Origin: Sphingobium cloacae
GTDB lineage: Bacteria > Pseudomonadota > Alphaproteobacteria > Sphingomonadales > Sphingomonadaceae
Direction: 5' to 3'
Assembly (NCBI RefSeq): GCF_002355855.1
Contig: NZ_AP017657.1
Coordinates: 1 to 64,000, forward strand
Length of the DNA: 64,000 nt
Shown: positions 1 to 8,785 of the stretch, piece after piece
Layout: each line of letters starts with the position of its first letter
How positions within the stretch are numbered: the stretch's first letter is position 1
Translations under genes and position numbers: made by a program
Notes under the pieces: model-generated
Seen by the model: only the letters and a program-made list of their open reading frames with translations
The model's database searches: none
Told to the model about the DNA's origin: nothing

Positions 1-1197
1 ATGCTGTCGGGTCAGATTCTCGATGCGATGATCACCTCGTGCGAGAATGCAAAAACCGTTCTGCGGCAAGCGGCGATAGATCCATCCGACAGGAAAACCC
101 TCAATATTTCAATGGGGGCCTCGGTCGCCGCGGAGTTTCTGGGGAGGACGCCCGAAGCCCTGTCCAAGGCGGAAGCGCGTGGACGCCTTCCTGCGCCGAA
201 GACGTCCGCCAACGGGCGCAGATATTACACGGTCGAGGATTTGATCGCGATTCGCGAAGCGCTCGGTATCAAGATGGGCAAATTGCCGTCCGAGCGAGCG
301 GTCGTCGTGGCCGTGCAGAATTTCAAGGGCGGTGTCAGCAAATCGACCACGGGCAAGCACCTTGCCGATTATCTTGCCCTGCGGGGTTACCGGGTTCTTG
401 TCGTGGACTGCGATCCCCAGGCTTCGATGAGCGTGATGTTCGACGTCAATCTCGAGGCCTTGGTCGACGAGACCCATACGCTGTCGAATTTCCTGTCGCC
501 GCGCATCGACGAAGCGGATTCGCTGCGCAAGACGATCCAGAAGACAGCCTGGCCCAATATCGACATCTGCCCGGCGAACCTCGGCCTGCAGGACACCGAA
601 TGGGAACTGACCGCGACGATCGAGGAAGGACCGACAGCGATCGCGGGCGCGTTCCGCATGCTGCGGATCGGACTGGAGGAAGTTCGTCACGACTATGACG
701 TCGTCATTCTCGACCCTCCCCCGGCCATGGGGTTTCTCGGCGTGAACACGCTGACTGCGGCCGATGGCCTGTTGATCCCCGTCCCTGCCCGGCAGCTCGA
801 CTATCTGTCGACCATTCATTTCATGCAGACCTGCCGCGAGGCGATGGATCTCGTCTCCAAGTTCGACACGTCGATCGACTATGGCTTCATTCGGGTCGTC
901 TGCACGATGTTCCAGCCCAGTCGCACGAACGAGGCGCAGATGCTCCAGGTCATGGAGAAGACCTACGCCGGACAAATGCTCTCGACACCGATTCTGCTCT
1001 CGGAAGAGATCAAGAATGCGGGACTTTCGATGTCTTCGATTTACGAGATCAACAAACCCTACGGCTCGCATCAGACCTATGTTCGCTGCCGCGACAATCT
1101 CAACATGGTCTTCCGCGAGGTAGAGAAAGACATCTGCAAGCAGTGGCCATCGCGGATGGCGCAGCTTGGCACCGATCGGTTGACGGAGGCCGCATGA
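1..1197 (+). CDS. parA: ParA-type partition ATPase, replicon 1
   Basis: Predicted plasmid-partition ATPase that would move plasmid copies apart together with ParB. The protein is 398 aa. An N-terminal DNA-binding region (about residues 35-95, MerR-like helix-turn-helix in style) precedes the ATPase domain, so it resembles the long type Ia ParAs. The deviant Walker A motif KGGVSKST lies at residues 109-116, followed by VVDCDPQAS around 135-143 and VVILDPPP around 234-241. The stop overlaps the parB start as ATGA, so the two are translationally coupled. The ATG is the first base of the window, so an upstream start and the promoter cannot be judged. Identity as a partition ATPase is secure; exact N-terminus is not. 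Confidence 0.93.
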   Translation: MLSGQILDAMITSCENAKTVLRQAAIDPSDRKTLNISMGASVAAEFLGRTPEALSKAEARGRLPAPKTSANGRRYYTVEDLIAIREALGIKMGKLPSERAVVVAVQNFKGGVSKSTTGKHLADYLALRGYRVLVVDCDPQASMSVMFDVNLEALVDETHTLSNFLSPRIDEADSLRKTIQKTAWPNIDICPANLGLQDTEWELTATIEEGPTAIAGAFRMLRIGLEEVRHDYDVVILDPPPAMGFLGVNTLTAADGLLIPVPARQLDYLSTIHFMQTCREAMDLVSKFDTSIDYGFIRVVCTMFQPSRTNEAQMLQVMEKTYAGQMLSTPILLSEEIKNAGLSMSSIYEINKPYGSHQTYVRCRDNLNMVFREVEKDICKQWPSRMAQLGTDRLTEAA

Positions 1198-2264
1198 GCA
1201 GCGCGGGGGGCAGACGGCGGAGTCTCTTGGCGAACGCCATCGAAAGCATCGGCACGACACCGCCCCCGACACGCGCGGCCGATGGTCCCGTCGCCGGGGA
1301 TCACGCGGATCGAGAAAAGCCCGCCGAAGAACCGGCGACACCGTCCTTCCTCGAACGGCGCGGGGTTGCGTTCGATGAGATCGCGCGCACCGTCAAGCGC
1401 CTCACCATTCGCCTGAAGCCGTCGGAATGCTCGATCTGGCCAGGCAATGCGCGCGACTATGCGGCGCTTAGCTATGACCGCTGCGCCTCCCTGATTGAAT
1501 CGATCAGGGAGGAAGGAACCAATCGCGAACCGGTGGTCGTCAGGCGAACCCCCAATGCCGAACAGCCCTATGAGCTGATCGTCGGCACACGTCGTCATTT
1601 TTCGATCTCCTGGCTCCATGCGAACAACCATAGCGAGATCGAACTCGTAGCCCGGATCGAAACGCTCGATGACGAAGGCGCCTTCCGTCTCGCGGACCTG
1701 GAAAACCGGGAGCGCGAGGACGTCACCGATCTCGAGCGGGCCCGAAATTATCGGCACGCGGTGGAAGCCTATTATAAGGGCGTCAGGGCGCAGATGGCCG
1801 AGCGCCTGGCGATCCCCAAGCAGAATCTTCACAATCTGCTGCAACTCGCCGAACTCCCCGACGAGGTGGTGAGCGCATTTGCGGAACCAGGCGACCTGAA
1901 GGTCCGTCACGGCATGCGCCTGTCGCCGCTCATCAAGGATGAGCGCTATCGCGACGCCATTCTCGGTGAGGCGGCCATAATCGCCGCCGAGCAGAAAGAG
2001 CTGCTGGCCGCCGGCGCGGAAAAGATCGAGGGCAGCAAAGTCTGCGAACGCCTGGCCGCGGCCGTGACACCTTCCAGGCCTGCGCCTTCGCCAAAGGCGA
2101 AGCCGGCTCTGACGGCAGCTTCGGGCAAGGAGATCGGACAAGTTCTCGCCGATACCAAGGCGAAGGGCATCACGATCAACATCAATCCAAAAGGCCGCGC
2201 ATCGGTCGATGAGATTCTGGACGCACTGCGTCCGGTCATCGAGAGCGCGAGATTTGCGCGATAA
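1194..2264 (+). CDS. parB: ParB partition DNA-binding protein, replicon 1
   Basis: Predicted centromere-binding protein of replicon 1, partner of the upstream ParA. I chose the ATG at 1194, which overlaps the parA stop (ATGA), over the in-frame ATG at 1143, which would overlap parA by 55 bases. This gives 356 aa. The N-terminus is basic (SAGGRRRS); the central part carries the ParB/Srx-like signature VGTRRHFS and the conserved LADLENREREDVTDLERA block, followed by helices fitting the ParB helix-turn-helix. The C-terminus is a short alpha/beta tail ending RFAR. The candidate binding sites are the palindromes at 2310 and 4395 (inference). Confidence 0.92.
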   Translation: MSSAGGRRRSLLANAIESIGTTPPPTRAADGPVAGDHADREKPAEEPATPSFLERRGVAFDEIARTVKRLTIRLKPSECSIWPGNARDYAALSYDRCASLIESIREEGTNREPVVVRRTPNAEQPYELIVGTRRHFSISWLHANNHSEIELVARIETLDDEGAFRLADLENREREDVTDLERARNYRHAVEAYYKGVRAQMAERLAIPKQNLHNLLQLAELPDEVVSAFAEPGDLKVRHGMRLSPLIKDERYRDAILGEAAIIAAEQKELLAAGAEKIEGSKVCERLAAAVTPSRPAPSPKAKPALTAASGKEIGQVLADTKAKGITININPKGRASVDEILDALRPVIESARFAR

Positions 2265-2309
2265 TGAGAATCCACAATAAATCTTTTATTTTCAAATCGT
2301 TATGATGGA

Positions 2310-2325
2310 GTAAAACGCGTTTTAC
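2310..2325. promoter_or_regulatory. 16-bp perfect palindrome upstream of repA (candidate parS or operator)
   Basis: GTAAAACGCGTTTTAC is a perfect palindrome 19 nt upstream of the repA start, inside the only gap between parB and repA. The identical 16-mer recurs at 4395-4410 at the other side of repA and its iterons. Size and symmetry fit a ParB site or a repressor operator controlling repA. Which one cannot be told from sequence. Confidence 0.6.
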
Positions 2326-2344
2326 GCGTGTTGCAGGACATGAG

Positions 2345-3475
2345 ATGCCACAGGACTACCGCGAAGACGGTCAAGTAGACCTCTTTCTGCCGCAACTGAC
2401 GGCACTGCCGCTTCGCGACCAGCGCGAAACGATGGAACGCCCATTCTTTTCCCTGTCCAAGCGCAAGCGCCTGAAGCCGATCGACTATGTCAGTCCGGAC
2501 CGAAAAGTTACCGTCCATGTTTCGGCCAACTCGGAATATGGCCTCGCCACGATCTACGATCTCGACATCCTGATCTACTGCGCCTCGGTGCTCATCGAAC
2601 ATAAGCGCCGCGGTGCGAACGACATTCCGCAAACCTTGAACGTCGTGCCCTACGACATGCTCAGGACACTCAAACGCGAGGTCGGCGGCCGAGCCTATGA
2701 CTTGCTGGGCAATGCGCTTGACCGTCTGCAGTCAACCACGGTGAAGACCAATATCCGCTCGGGCGACGCTGTCGAAACCACTTTCTCCTGGATCGACAGC
2801 TACAGTCAGCTCAAGGACCGCACGGGCAACGTGCGAGGTATGCGCATCACCCTCGCCAAGTGGTTTTACGACGGCGTGCTGATGGAAGGCGGCGTCCTCG
2901 CGATCGATCCCGCCTATTTCTCGCTCACCGGGGGGAGAGAACGCTGGCTGTACCGGGTTGCGCGCAAGCACGCCGGCGGCGCCGGAACGGACGGCTTCGC
3001 GATCTCCATGCCGACGCTGTTCGAAAAATCGGGCGCGGAAGGTGACTATCGTCGCTTCAAATTCGAGATGACCAAGATCGTCCGGGAAAACGCGCTGCCG
3101 GGTTACGCGCTCGAACTGGAATTGCGCGCAGAGGCCGAACCGTTCCTGCGCATGGTCAGGCGCAACCTCACGAGCGAACCCGGAGCCCCCTCCCCTGCCC
3201 TGGTCCAGACTGCACCCACGCCTGGCCGGGCTACTCCTTCCGCACAAGACAAGGCGATCGACGAACCGCCGATCGCCTTCCCGGAATATGGACATATCGC
3301 CCATAGCGCCTTTGGCGCCATCGCACGGGCCAACCTGCCCGAACCGCAGCGTGACCACGGCATGGTCGCCGACGACTTTCGGTCATTCCTGAGGCAGCGC
3401 GAAATCGCATACGACGCCAGGAACATCACGCAGATCTTCGCAACATTCTGTTCGAAGCAACGCGCGGCGCTGTAG
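2345..3475 (+). CDS. repA: RPA-type plasmid replication initiator, replicon 1
   Basis: Predicted replication initiator that binds the nearby iterons and opens the origin. It is 376 aa and belongs to the RPA (replication initiator protein A) type by its opening block: LPLRDQRETMERPFFSLSKR followed by KRLKPIDY, then YGLATIYDLDILIY and a winged-helix-like region with LTGGRERWLYRVARKHAGG. The same blocks appear in the second initiator at 16744, so the two are homologues. The C-terminal 100 residues are Pro/Ala-rich and probably a linker plus small tail. Start ATG 2345 lies just after the 2310 palindrome. A long perfect palindrome overlaps its stop codon. Confidence 0.93.
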   Translation: MPQDYREDGQVDLFLPQLTALPLRDQRETMERPFFSLSKRKRLKPIDYVSPDRKVTVHVSANSEYGLATIYDLDILIYCASVLIEHKRRGANDIPQTLNVVPYDMLRTLKREVGGRAYDLLGNALDRLQSTTVKTNIRSGDAVETTFSWIDSYSQLKDRTGNVRGMRITLAKWFYDGVLMEGGVLAIDPAYFSLTGGRERWLYRVARKHAGGAGTDGFAISMPTLFEKSGAEGDYRRFKFEMTKIVRENALPGYALELELRAEAEPFLRMVRRNLTSEPGAPSPALVQTAPTPGRATPSAQDKAIDEPPIAFPEYGHIAHSAFGAIARANLPEPQRDHGMVADDFRSFLRQREIAYDARNITQIFATFCSKQRAAL

Positions 3476-3500
3476 CGCGCTACAGCGCCGCTTCGAACAG
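3448..3500. repeat. Nested perfect palindrome at the 3' end of repA
   Basis: Positions 3464-3491 form a 28-bp perfect palindrome centred on GCGC and spanning the repA stop codon. It is extended by outer arms CTGTTCGAAG (3448-3457) and CTTCGAACAG (3491-3500), with a 6-nt asymmetry on the left. The structure could be a repA terminator, an origin cruciform or a protein-binding site. It has no T-run directly after it, which argues against a simple intrinsic terminator. Confidence 0.7.
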
Positions 3501-3552
3501 CGCGGCCTTTCAGGAACAACCTTCCGCTACCCGAGTTGCGCATAGTTCTTGC

Positions 3553-4251
3553 GTTCCTGAAGTACCGACGGACAAGGGCCGGCAGTTGCGCGGCCCCTCC
3601 CCACCGAGCACCCCGTCCTACCGGGACGCTATCCCATAGAATATGAGATCTCAGCCATGACGCGGGGCTCAGCGGCCGGGCGTTGCCGCCATTATTTTCG
3701 CCTATTACGCTGTGCGGGCCGAAGTCACAGCCACCTTGGCCAAGCCGTTACGTCCTTCCGGGCCAGGCTCGGGCATCGATCATCCCACCAGTTGACCGGC
3801 GCCGGGTACATCAGGAACGCGGACACCCTTTCGATCATCGCACGTCGTTTCCAAGCAACCAGGATATAAGCCGGATAAAGCAGATGGCGGGTCAATCTCG
3901 TGCCGGCGCTTCCTGGAACGAGAGGGAAGGGAAGGGGGGAACGCTGCGATCGTTCATCGAGATCGGCTCCGCGGCAATCGATCAGGCGTTCCTGAAATAC
4001 CGTGCGGAGGAAAACTCCGCCGCCTCGGTCCGCCATGGCAGACGAGATCAAACGGCCGAGCCCAATAGGCGGCCGTTCCCAAAGTACCGCGCCATCGACG
4101 TGTATTCACGCCTCGCCAGGCCCGGAGATGATGGCCCGGCGACCGCCGTTTCAAGCGCCCGGCAGCCAGTCATTGAAGTTCAAACCAGAGCGAAACTCCG
4201 CTCCAGAGGCTGGCCGCCTGTCTCGATCGGCCCTTCGTTCCTAATATACCG
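3553..4251. repeat. Replicon 1 origin, forward iteron block
   Basis: Four forward copies of a 15-bp iteron with consensus GTTCCTGAAATACCG lie at 3553-3567, 3988-4002, 4075-4089 and 4237-4251, with one to four differences between copies. They follow repA directly and face the inverted block at 4448-4550. Iterons next to an RPA-type initiator mark an origin of replication. The open frames through this stretch look like chance products of repeated GC-rich DNA, and I see no gene between 3501 and 4560. Confidence 0.75.
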
Positions 4252-4394
4252 TGGGAGAGTCGGGAGGCCTTGCCGATTTCCCGGCCAGCAAGTGCCCGAG
4301 TGTCATGATCGCGGCTACAAGAGTGGCTATCAACTGTGTCCGCCTGTGTCGTCAGGAAGCTCAAAACTCCGGGAAATCAGGGATGTAGCATCGA

Positions 4395-4410
4395 GTAAAA
4401 CGCGTTTTAC
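4395..4410. promoter_or_regulatory. Second copy of the 16-bp palindrome (candidate parS or operator)
   Basis: GTAAAACGCGTTTTAC, identical to the copy at 2310-2325, lies between the two iteron blocks. The two copies bracket repA and most of the origin, which fits a centromere-like role better than a simple repA operator, though both remain possible. Confidence 0.6.
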
Positions 4411-4447
4411 CGCCCTTTCCGCCCCGATCTCCAATGACCCGCCCACA

Positions 4448-4550
4448 CGGTATTTCAGGAACGGCGCACGGTACATTGGGAACCGAATCACGGTCCAATG
4501 GGAACACCGCACAGGGTATTTCAGGAACGGTCAGACGGTATTACGGGAAC
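4448..4550. repeat. Replicon 1 origin, inverted iteron block
   Basis: Five inverted copies of the same iteron (CGGTATTTCAGGAAC form) start at 4448, 4469, 4491, 4514 and 4536. Their spacing of 21-23 bp keeps them on one face of the helix, as expected for cooperative binding by an initiator. The opposite orientation to the four upstream copies suggests a handcuffing or bipartite origin arrangement (inference). Confidence 0.78.
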
Positions 4551-4562
4551 GCGCTGAATTCC

Positions 4563-5413
4563 CCGACTCGTGATGAATCCATGAGTCGCGTCCGGCGCAT
4601 CCACAGCCTAACTTTCTATCTTTATTTCTAAAGGAATTAACGGCGCCTGCGGCGCTTCTCCCTTTCTTTGAAAAGATTGAAGGGGGAGGGGACGCCATCG
4701 GCAAGCACCGAACACAATGACAAGGCCCAGTGCCCGATCTCGCACGAGCATAGAGCATCCAGAGGATGGCGTTCAACATCCGCTGCCGAACCGTGCATCG
4801 CCCGCCTCCCGATCAATCAGCGCGACAACACTCGACGATGCGCACTCGAAGCTGGTCCCATCATCTTGGCTACCCTGCCTTGATTCCCGCGGACGATGGC
4901 GGACGAGATCCCGGTTCACCTCATCCTGTCGCCTGACCTACCTCATCACCGGGTCTGCCTCGACGCCTTCGAAAGAATCGAATGTCGGCGAGCCCAGATC
5001 GAAGTCCAAACTCTCGAGGGCCTGTTGGAAGCCTGGATCTACCTCGATGCTGAACGTCTGCCATCGAACGGGCATCCAGCTGGCGTAGCGCTCACGCGAC
5101 ATCACCTCGTTCGATCAGCTTGTGAAATGTTAGGGTACATACCGCCGAAGCCAGGGTGCTTCATATCCAGCGCACCCCTCAAAATCGGAACAAACCGAGA
5201 AATAGTCCTAAAACGCCGCCAGAGCCTTACCAGGCGCTTTTGGGCCTTCTGGCATCCACGGCCTCATGAATAGCGTCAAATCGCTCTGTGCGGGCGTCTG
5301 GCTGGGCCGTATTTTGGGCCAGTTGTCACAAGTTTGTGATCAAAATCAGAGCGCACATGATTGTGAACCCCACTTGCTCCCACCGCAAATTCGCATTTGA
5401 TTCGCAACACCTG
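4563..5413. other. No convincing gene
   Basis: This stretch contains several overlapping open frames on both strands, the best being 125 codons at 4896-5273, but none shows a recognisable fold, a good ribosome-binding site or sensible codon use. A G-rich run (GGGGGAGGGG) lies near 4681. It is probably a degraded spacer between the origin and the RHE_PE00001-family gene. Confidence 0.4.
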
Positions 5414-6448
5414 TCATGGCGACGAAAGCTTTGGCCCGCGCGCGCTTGTAAGCAGCTTGTCGATGGCGGCCATTTCCTGATCAAATGCATCGAAAGCCAC
5501 GGTGAGGTCGCGGCTCGCGGGCAGGGGAGGGGGCTCCTTCGCCGGACGGCCGCGCTTCGGTGCTGCATAACCGAATTCGACCGCAAGGTCCGGTGGCAGA
5601 AACAGCCGCCAGCTGCGCCGCTGGGTAATCTCGACCAGAAGATCCGCGGCGACGGCCCGCTCCAGCAGCTTGCTCGCTCCGGCGACGCTGAGGGCCAGCG
5701 CATCGGCAACTCCCTGGGGCGATAGCAGCGGGCGATGATGCGTGAGCGCGAGCAGCCGGGGGAGGGCGCCCGGACGGAACGCTTCGACGATCGCGCGTTG
5801 GGCGTTGCGATGAAATTTCTCCAGATCGTGAAGCCGTTCCAGACCCTCGCGCGCCGATCGTTCGAGCGCCCGCAACACCGCCAGCCAATCATCGGCGTCG
5901 GGTTTGCGCTTCAGCCGGAACGCCTTGGCGCCGCCGGCGAGGCAGGGGAGGGTGCTCGCGGAGAGGCCGCTATCGCGTAGCGCGAACGGCAGGCCGAGCC
6001 AGGGCAGGATGCCGCCATCCGCCAGCGCGTGTTGGCGGACCTGATCGAGCGCGCGGACGAGGGCAGGGTGCTGCGTGGCAACCGCCGGCGCGCTGATGGC
6101 GGTGGGCAGCGTATCGCGCCAGGCGAGCGGGTCGGGATCGGCGAGCGCCGCGGCCCACGCATCGAAGCGGTCGAACAGGTCGAGGGTGGTCGAGCGCAGC
6201 GGCCGGCCGGGGATCTGGAGCCCGCAACCCCAGGAAAATACGTCGATTTCGTCGACCTCGGCCGATTGCAGTTGCAGCGCCCGCGCATAGCCTGACCAGG
6301 TAGCCCGCCGGTTCCATGCCGAGGCGGCGGAACTGACGGAAATTCGGGCATCCAGGCGAGAAATGGACGCGGTGCAAGACGCTATGGCTGCCGCCATTTG
6401 TGGGGTATAATCGGGGCCATAAGAGGCGGGCGAGGGCATGTCAGCCAT
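5414..6448 (-). CDS. RHE_PE00001 family (DUF1612 plus HTH) protein
   Basis: Predicted helix-turn-helix protein of the RHE_PE00001 family found on many rhizobial and sphingomonad plasmids; its role is not established. From the ATG at 6448 it has 344 aa. The N-terminal half (about residues 60-200) is the DUF1612-like part with the DLFDRFDAWAAALADPDPL block. The C-terminal half carries a winged-helix segment, LLSPQGVADALALSVAGASK, and a basic tail (PKRGRPAKEP). A TTG two codons upstream is an alternative start. It is transcribed away from the VapBC pair, and the 6501-6525 dyad lies in the shared upstream region, so it may regulate itself or its neighbour (inference). Confidence 0.75.
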   Translation of the reverse strand: MADMPSPASYGPDYTPQMAAAIASCTASISRLDARISVSSAASAWNRRATWSGYARALQLQSAEVDEIDVFSWGCGLQIPGRPLRSTTLDLFDRFDAWAAALADPDPLAWRDTLPTAISAPAVATQHPALVRALDQVRQHALADGGILPWLGLPFALRDSGLSASTLPCLAGGAKAFRLKRKPDADDWLAVLRALERSAREGLERLHDLEKFHRNAQRAIVEAFRPGALPRLLALTHHRPLLSPQGVADALALSVAGASKLLERAVAADLLVEITQRRSWRLFLPPDLAVEFGYAAPKRGRPAKEPPPLPASRDLTVAFDAFDQEMAAIDKLLTSARGPKLSSP

Positions 6449-6500
6449 GCCCAATAGTGAACTGAAAGCAAAGTTCAGTAAAGTATGCCCGGATGCCTAG

Positions 6501-6525
6501 TGTTGATAATGGATCGTTATCAACA
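6501..6525. promoter_or_regulatory. Perfect dyad operator-like site
   Basis: TGTTGATAA (6501-6509) and TTATCAACA (6517-6525) are perfect inverted arms with a 7-bp spacer. The site lies between the divergent RHE_PE00001 and vapB-like genes, so it is a good candidate operator for one or both. Confidence 0.55.
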
Positions 6526-6606
6526 TTAGATGAACCGTGCTTGCGCTGTAGCAGCACGGCCACTATAATCAGGGGCCGATCAAATCTGAACCGTAGGAGT
6601 GCCGTC

Positions 6607-6888
6607 GTGGCTACTGCCGCCCATCATCCGCCGCGCCGCAAACAGCGCGCCATCACCATCCGCTCCGATCATGCGCTCAAGCGCCTCGAACTGCTCGCCC
6701 GCGACGGCCGCAGCCAGGTTGAAATTATCGAAGAGGCGCTGGACCGGATGCCGCTGCCAAAGGAAAAGGACCGAGACGCGTTCCTTGCGGAGATTAGGGC
6801 GATCCAAGCGCGCGTCCCCAAGCGAACATATCCGACCATGGCGGAGATTGACGCCGAGCTTTGGGACGAGGACGGGTTGCCCCGATGA
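6607..6888 (+). CDS. vapB: VapB-like antitoxin (Rv0623/PSK type)
   Basis: Predicted antitoxin that binds and neutralises the PIN toxin encoded next and represses their shared promoter. I choose the GTG at 6607 because AGGAG (6595-6599) lies 7 nt upstream. The longer frame to 6493 has no such site and would run through the dyad at 6501. This gives 93 aa: a basic N-terminus (PPRRKQRAITI), a ribbon-helix-helix-like DNA-binding segment through about residue 45, and a C-terminal acidic toxin-binding tail (TYPTMAEIDAELWDEDGLPR). The stop overlaps the toxin start as ATGA. Confidence 0.85.
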   Translation: MATAAHHPPRRKQRAITIRSDHALKRLELLARDGRSQVEIIEEALDRMPLPKEKDRDAFLAEIRAIQARVPKRTYPTMAEIDAELWDEDGLPR

Positions 6889-7295
6889 TCATTGATACTT
6901 CGGCGCTGATCGCGGTGCTGACGGGCGAGGAGGGCAGTGAGGCGCTGGTCGAGGCGATCGTCGCCGAACGAGGCGGAATTCCGGCACCCGCCATGGTTGA
7001 GTTTGTGCGTGTCGCGAGCAACCAGCGATTTGGTCTGCGGGCCGAAGCTGAGGATATGCTTGCCAAGTTCGAACGCCGCGGCTGCGCGACACTGGCGTTC
7101 ACGCATGACCACGCGAGGATCGCAAACGAAGCCGAACCGCTTTACGGTTCTGGGAACGGCAATGGCGGACCGCTCAACCTGCTCGACCTTATGGTCTATG
7201 CTGTGGCCAGAGAACGCGGCGAGCCGCTGCTGTGCACGGGCAAGGATTTCGCGGTGACGGATATCGCGCTTCACAAGGCCAGTCGGCCTTGGTGA
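6885..7295 (+). CDS. vapC: VapC-type PIN-domain ribonuclease toxin
   Basis: Predicted PIN-domain endoribonuclease toxin of 136 aa. The first acidic residue of the PIN site is in MIIDTSALIAVL (Asp4), and later ones are in LNLLDLMVYAVA and GKDFAVTD. The ATG at 6885 overlaps the antitoxin stop, so the pair is coupled with antitoxin first, as is usual for vapBC. An upstream in-frame ATG (6861) would lie inside the antitoxin gene and is not needed. Expected to stabilise the plasmid by post-segregational killing. Confidence 0.88.
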   Translation: MIIDTSALIAVLTGEEGSEALVEAIVAERGGIPAPAMVEFVRVASNQRFGLRAEAEDMLAKFERRGCATLAFTHDHARIANEAEPLYGSGNGNGGPLNLLDLMVYAVARERGEPLLCTGKDFAVTDIALHKASRPW

Positions 7296-7353
7296 AAGTG
7301 GACCAAGAAGCCTGAATGCGCTCGCGGCCAACGGCTAGAGCACGGAGAAGTCA

Positions 7354-7644
7354 ATGGACGAACATGCCGCAGAAGGTAAGCTCACCGCGCTGGTAACGGA
7401 TTATGCGCGAAGCCGGGCAGTTGCCGTATCGCGCGGAGAAGAAACGCCGGGGTTGGCGGCATTGCTCGTCGGCCGCTACGGCCGCGGCATCTACGACGCG
7501 GCGGACGTGCTGCTCGGGAGGCCAGCCGCGCAGCGCATCGTCGAGATCCTCGATCGCGAGGTGATGGCGATCGACCCCGAATGGCGGCGCCACGATCAGG
7601 ATCGTTGGAGGGCGCGTCCTGCCGATCTGACAGGGGGCGCGTGA
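7354..7644 (+). CDS. Small conserved-looking protein upstream of the recombinase
   Basis: A 96-aa protein I do not recognise. It has a helical N-terminal half (LTALVTDYARSRAVAVSRGE) and a middle segment RGIYDAADVLLGRPAAQRIV; no signal peptide or membrane segment is visible. It ends 13 nt before the tyrosine recombinase and reads in the same direction, so the two are probably co-transcribed and it could be an accessory factor. An AGAAG lies upstream of the start at modest quality. Confidence 0.6.
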   Translation: MDEHAAEGKLTALVTDYARSRAVAVSRGEETPGLAALLVGRYGRGIYDAADVLLGRPAAQRIVEILDREVMAIDPEWRRHDQDRWRARPADLTGGA

Positions 7645-7657
7645 CGAGACGCTCCCG

Positions 7658-8785
7658 ATGACGCTTTCGGCAGCCATGGACGTGCGCGATGGCGCTGTGC
7701 TCGACTTGGTGGTGCGCGACGTGCGCGACCTGGTCGGTGCATCTGCGCCGATCGATGCGGAACTTGTGTCTGCTGCCGTCCGGGGCTGGTCGCATAATAC
7801 ACGCCGCGCGTTCCGATCGGACCTGACCATCTGGGGACAATGGTGCCGCCGCAATCGCCTCGACCCGCCGTCGGCCAAGCCACACGACGTCTCCCGCTGG
7901 GTTCGATCGCTTGCTGGGCTCGAGCTGTCCGACGAAACGATTCGGGCGATGGCGACGATTGAACGCTACATCGTAAACGTCGGTTGGGCATACCGAATGG
8001 CGGGCATTGCCGATCCCACCGCCGCACCGCTGGTCAAGCTCGAGATGAAAGCGGCGCGCAAATCGCTCGGCGTCCGCCAGCGCCAGGCGCGCGCGCTGCG
8101 CTTCAAGGGTGACATCGCGGATCTCGACAGCCCGCCGTCGGGCGTTTGCCTTGTCCATCTCCTGAAGGCATGCCGTCGGGACGAGCTGGGCTTGCGGGAC
8201 GCCGCCCTGCTGCGCGTGGCCTATGACGCCGGGGCGCGCCGGTCCGAGTTGGTGGCGATCGAGGTCGGACATATCGAAGGGCCGGACAGCGATGGCGCGG
8301 GCACGCTGTTCATTCCGTCGAGCAAGACCGACCGGGAAGGGGAGGGGGCCTATGCCTATCTTTCGCCTGCGACGATGGATGCGATCGCGAGATGGCGCGA
8401 GAAGGCAGGCATCCGCAAAGGACCGCTGTTCCGCCGGGTCGAAACGCATTTTGATGGGTCGGTCGCGGCGATCGGCACCGAACGGCTGCACCCCAACAGC
8501 ATCACGCTCATCTACAGGCGGGTCATTCGGGCCGCCTGGGCAAAGAAGCTGCTCGGGCCGATCTCGGAAGCGGAGCTGGAACGCTGGGTATCGGCGGTAT
8601 CGTCGCATTCGATCCGGGTCGGGGTCGCGCAGGACAATTTCGCGGCGGGGGAGGCTCTGCCTGCAATCATGCAGGCGTACCGCTGGCGCGATCCCAAGAC
8701 CGTGATGCGGTATGGCGCCAGGCTCGCGACCAGGAGCGGGGCAAGTGCACGGCTCGCCGCGCGCTTTTCAAAGGAGCACGCCTGA
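7658..8785 (+). CDS. Tyrosine recombinase / integrase
   Basis: Predicted site-specific tyrosine recombinase of 375 aa, within the normal range for integrases and XerC-like plasmid resolvases. The N-terminal SAM-like DNA-binding domain covers about residues 35-140 (HNTRRAFRSDLTIWGQWC). The catalytic domain shows GARRSEL with the catalytic Arg at 194, HSIR at 317-320 (His and second Arg), Trp343 in the H/W position and the nucleophile Tyr352 in VMRYGA. All four box residues are present, so it looks active. It may resolve plasmid multimers or belong to an integrated element; no attachment site was identified. Confidence 0.88.
   Translation: MTLSAAMDVRDGAVLDLVVRDVRDLVGASAPIDAELVSAAVRGWSHNTRRAFRSDLTIWGQWCRRNRLDPPSAKPHDVSRWVRSLAGLELSDETIRAMATIERYIVNVGWAYRMAGIADPTAAPLVKLEMKAARKSLGVRQRQARALRFKGDIADLDSPPSGVCLVHLLKACRRDELGLRDAALLRVAYDAGARRSELVAIEVGHIEGPDSDGAGTLFIPSSKTDREGEGAYAYLSPATMDAIARWREKAGIRKGPLFRRVETHFDGSVAAIGTERLHPNSITLIYRRVIRAAWAKKLLGPISEAELERWVSAVSSHSIRVGVAQDNFAAGEALPAIMQAYRWRDPKTVMRYGARLATRSGASARLAARFSKEHA

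Noticed and set aside
3683..4573. A 296-codon open frame through the replicon 1 origin
   Set aside because: It runs through the iterons and palindrome, has no ribosome-binding site and repeats short motifs only because the DNA is repetitive.
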